Shown: piece after piece, positions 32,717 to 33,329 of the stretch | Layout of the letters: each line of letters begins with the position of its first letter | Numbering within the stretch: the stretch's first letter is position 1 | Assembly (NCBI RefSeq): GCF_001466305.1 | Contig: NZ_JWID01000018.1 | Location: forward strand, 1-33,329 | Reading direction: 5' to 3' | Length of the DNA stretch: 33,329 nt | From: Defluviitalea phaphyphila | GTDB lineage: Bacteria; Bacillota; Clostridia; Lachnospirales; Defluviitaleaceae | The notes under the pieces: model-generated | What the model was told of the DNA's origin: nothing | What the model saw: the letters and a program-made list of their open reading frames with translations, nothing else | Databases searched by the model: none | Program-made: the position numbers and the translations under genes

Positions 32717-32818
32717 TAGTGTCTGTAAATAATTTTGTGTTTTAGACTAAATTTGATTCCTATCTGACAATAATTACTAAAGCTTAAAGCTAATAATTAT
32801 ATATGTTTATTAATATAA

Positions 32819-32866
32819 TTGCCAAAGTTGTAAGATAATATTCATAAAATCTTATAACTTTGGCAA
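32819..32866. repeat. 18-bp hairpin in the gap after the acidic repeat protein
   Basis: Bases 32819-32836 pair with 32849-32866 (17 Watson-Crick pairs and one G-T), 12-base loop, core GCCAAAGTT/AACTTTGGC. There is no T run on either side, so it is a poor rho-independent terminator. It lies between the acidic protein gene and the transposase remnant. The gap 32717-32928 otherwise contains only an IS256-end-like stretch near 32719-32746. Confidence 0.6.
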
Positions 32867-32928
32867 TAATTGTTATAATGAAGGAGTATGCCTTTATATT
32901 GTAGTAAAAATAAACTTTATTTAATATT

Positions 32929-33329
32929 TTATAAAATATATAAATTTTTTAAGCTATTTTTATAGGATATATGAGGGCTAATTCTAGCTTCGAAGAAAAT
33001 CATTAGTTGGTTAAGTACTAAATCCCAATTCCTATATCGAAGAGTCTATTTTTTCATTACATTTTCCTTGATTTGCTGCAATCTTTCATAAGCTTGTTCT
33101 TCATTAATAGCTGTATATACTGTTTTAAAGTCCATTTCAGCAGATATTTCTATTCCATATATATCTTTTAATTGCTCATGTATATCCCCTGTAGACATTC
33201 CCCTAGCATATAAAGATATAACTTGATCCTCTATACCTGAAATTCTTTGGTACAACTACTGGTTCGAATTCACCATTTCTATCTCTAGGTACATTTATTT
33301 CCATATCTCCAAAATTAGTTTTTACTTTC
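32929..33329 (-). pseudogene. decayed IS256-family transposase, partial at window edge
   Basis: Remnant of a mutator-type (IS256) transposase reading leftward, its 5' end beyond the window. Pieces in order: DMEINVPRDRNGEFEPVVVP (about 33313-33254), then a frameshift, then ISGIEDQVISLYARGMSTGD and DIYGIEISAEM (33240-33130), then directly DFKTVYTAINEEQAYERL, then MKK-TAG, then RNWDLVLNQLMIFFEARI (33030-32980) in the same frame. In intact members the segment after ISAEM carries the first catalytic Asp and the DGLKGF second Asp; both are missing here through internal deletion. The TAG replaces the Trp of the usual KKWT. The frameshift fits loss of one of two TACCAAAG units. So it is non-functional. 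Confidence 0.8.

Noticed and set aside
32889-32966. 25-codon open frame beginning MPLYCSKNK after a ribosome-binding-like GGAG
   Set aside because: Very short and low complexity, and it overlaps the tail of the transposase remnant on the other strand.

Overview
The window is about 33 kb of very AT-rich DNA with the gene content of a strictly anaerobic, low-GC Firmicute of the class Clostridia (or the closely related Tissierellia). The evidence is the set of clostridial core operons (rapZ-yvcK-whiA-crh, hprK, uvrC, dnaE-pfkA-pyk), an anaerobe's redox proteins (rubredoxin, a rubrerythrin-like diiron protein, a single-cluster ferredoxin), ferrous iron uptake by FeoAB, and consistent AGGAGG-type ribosome binding sites with many TTG starts. 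No species is named because sequence reading alone does not support one.

Layout from left to right. 1-6.3 kb, all on the minus strand: a LysM membrane protein followed by rho; a DegV protein; a PAS-GGDEF-EAL cyclic-di-GMP gene broken by one in-frame TGA; an FMN-binding lipoprotein; methylglyoxal synthase. 6.4-12.3 kb, all on the plus strand: a CorC/HlyC CBS-domain membrane protein, a ferredoxin, an L,D-transpeptidase, a feoA-feoB operon with a Fur-type operator and a small eight-cysteine protein at its end, then agrB-agrD. 12.3-14.4 kb, minus strand: a GHKL sensor kinase and a LytTR response regulator that run tail to tail into agrD. 14.5-22.4 kb, minus strand: rubrerythrin-like protein, rubredoxin, pyk, pfkA, dnaE, hemolysin III. 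A DUF1836 gene (plus strand) follows. 23.3-31.4 kb, minus strand: crh, whiA, yvcK, rapZ, murB, glk, hprK, uvrC. At the right end are a secreted, very acidic protein with two internal repeats (plus strand) and a decayed IS256-family transposase that runs off the window.

How the genes work together. Two themes stand out. The first is carbon-flux control: HprK with an HPr paralogue whose His15 is replaced by Glu but whose Ser46 is kept (Crh type), next to YvcK, RapZ and WhiA, and close to glucokinase, 6-phosphofructokinase, pyruvate kinase and methylglyoxal synthase. The second is a complete agr-type peptide quorum-sensing set in an unusual tail-to-tail order: agrBD faces its probable kinase and regulator, the 3' ends overlap by 9 bp, and two 13-bp direct repeats with a 21-bp period, typical of LytTR regulators, lie just upstream of the agrB promoter. 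This agr locus is the best candidate for a distinct regulatory system in the window. I saw no CRISPR array, tRNA, rRNA or intact mobile element.
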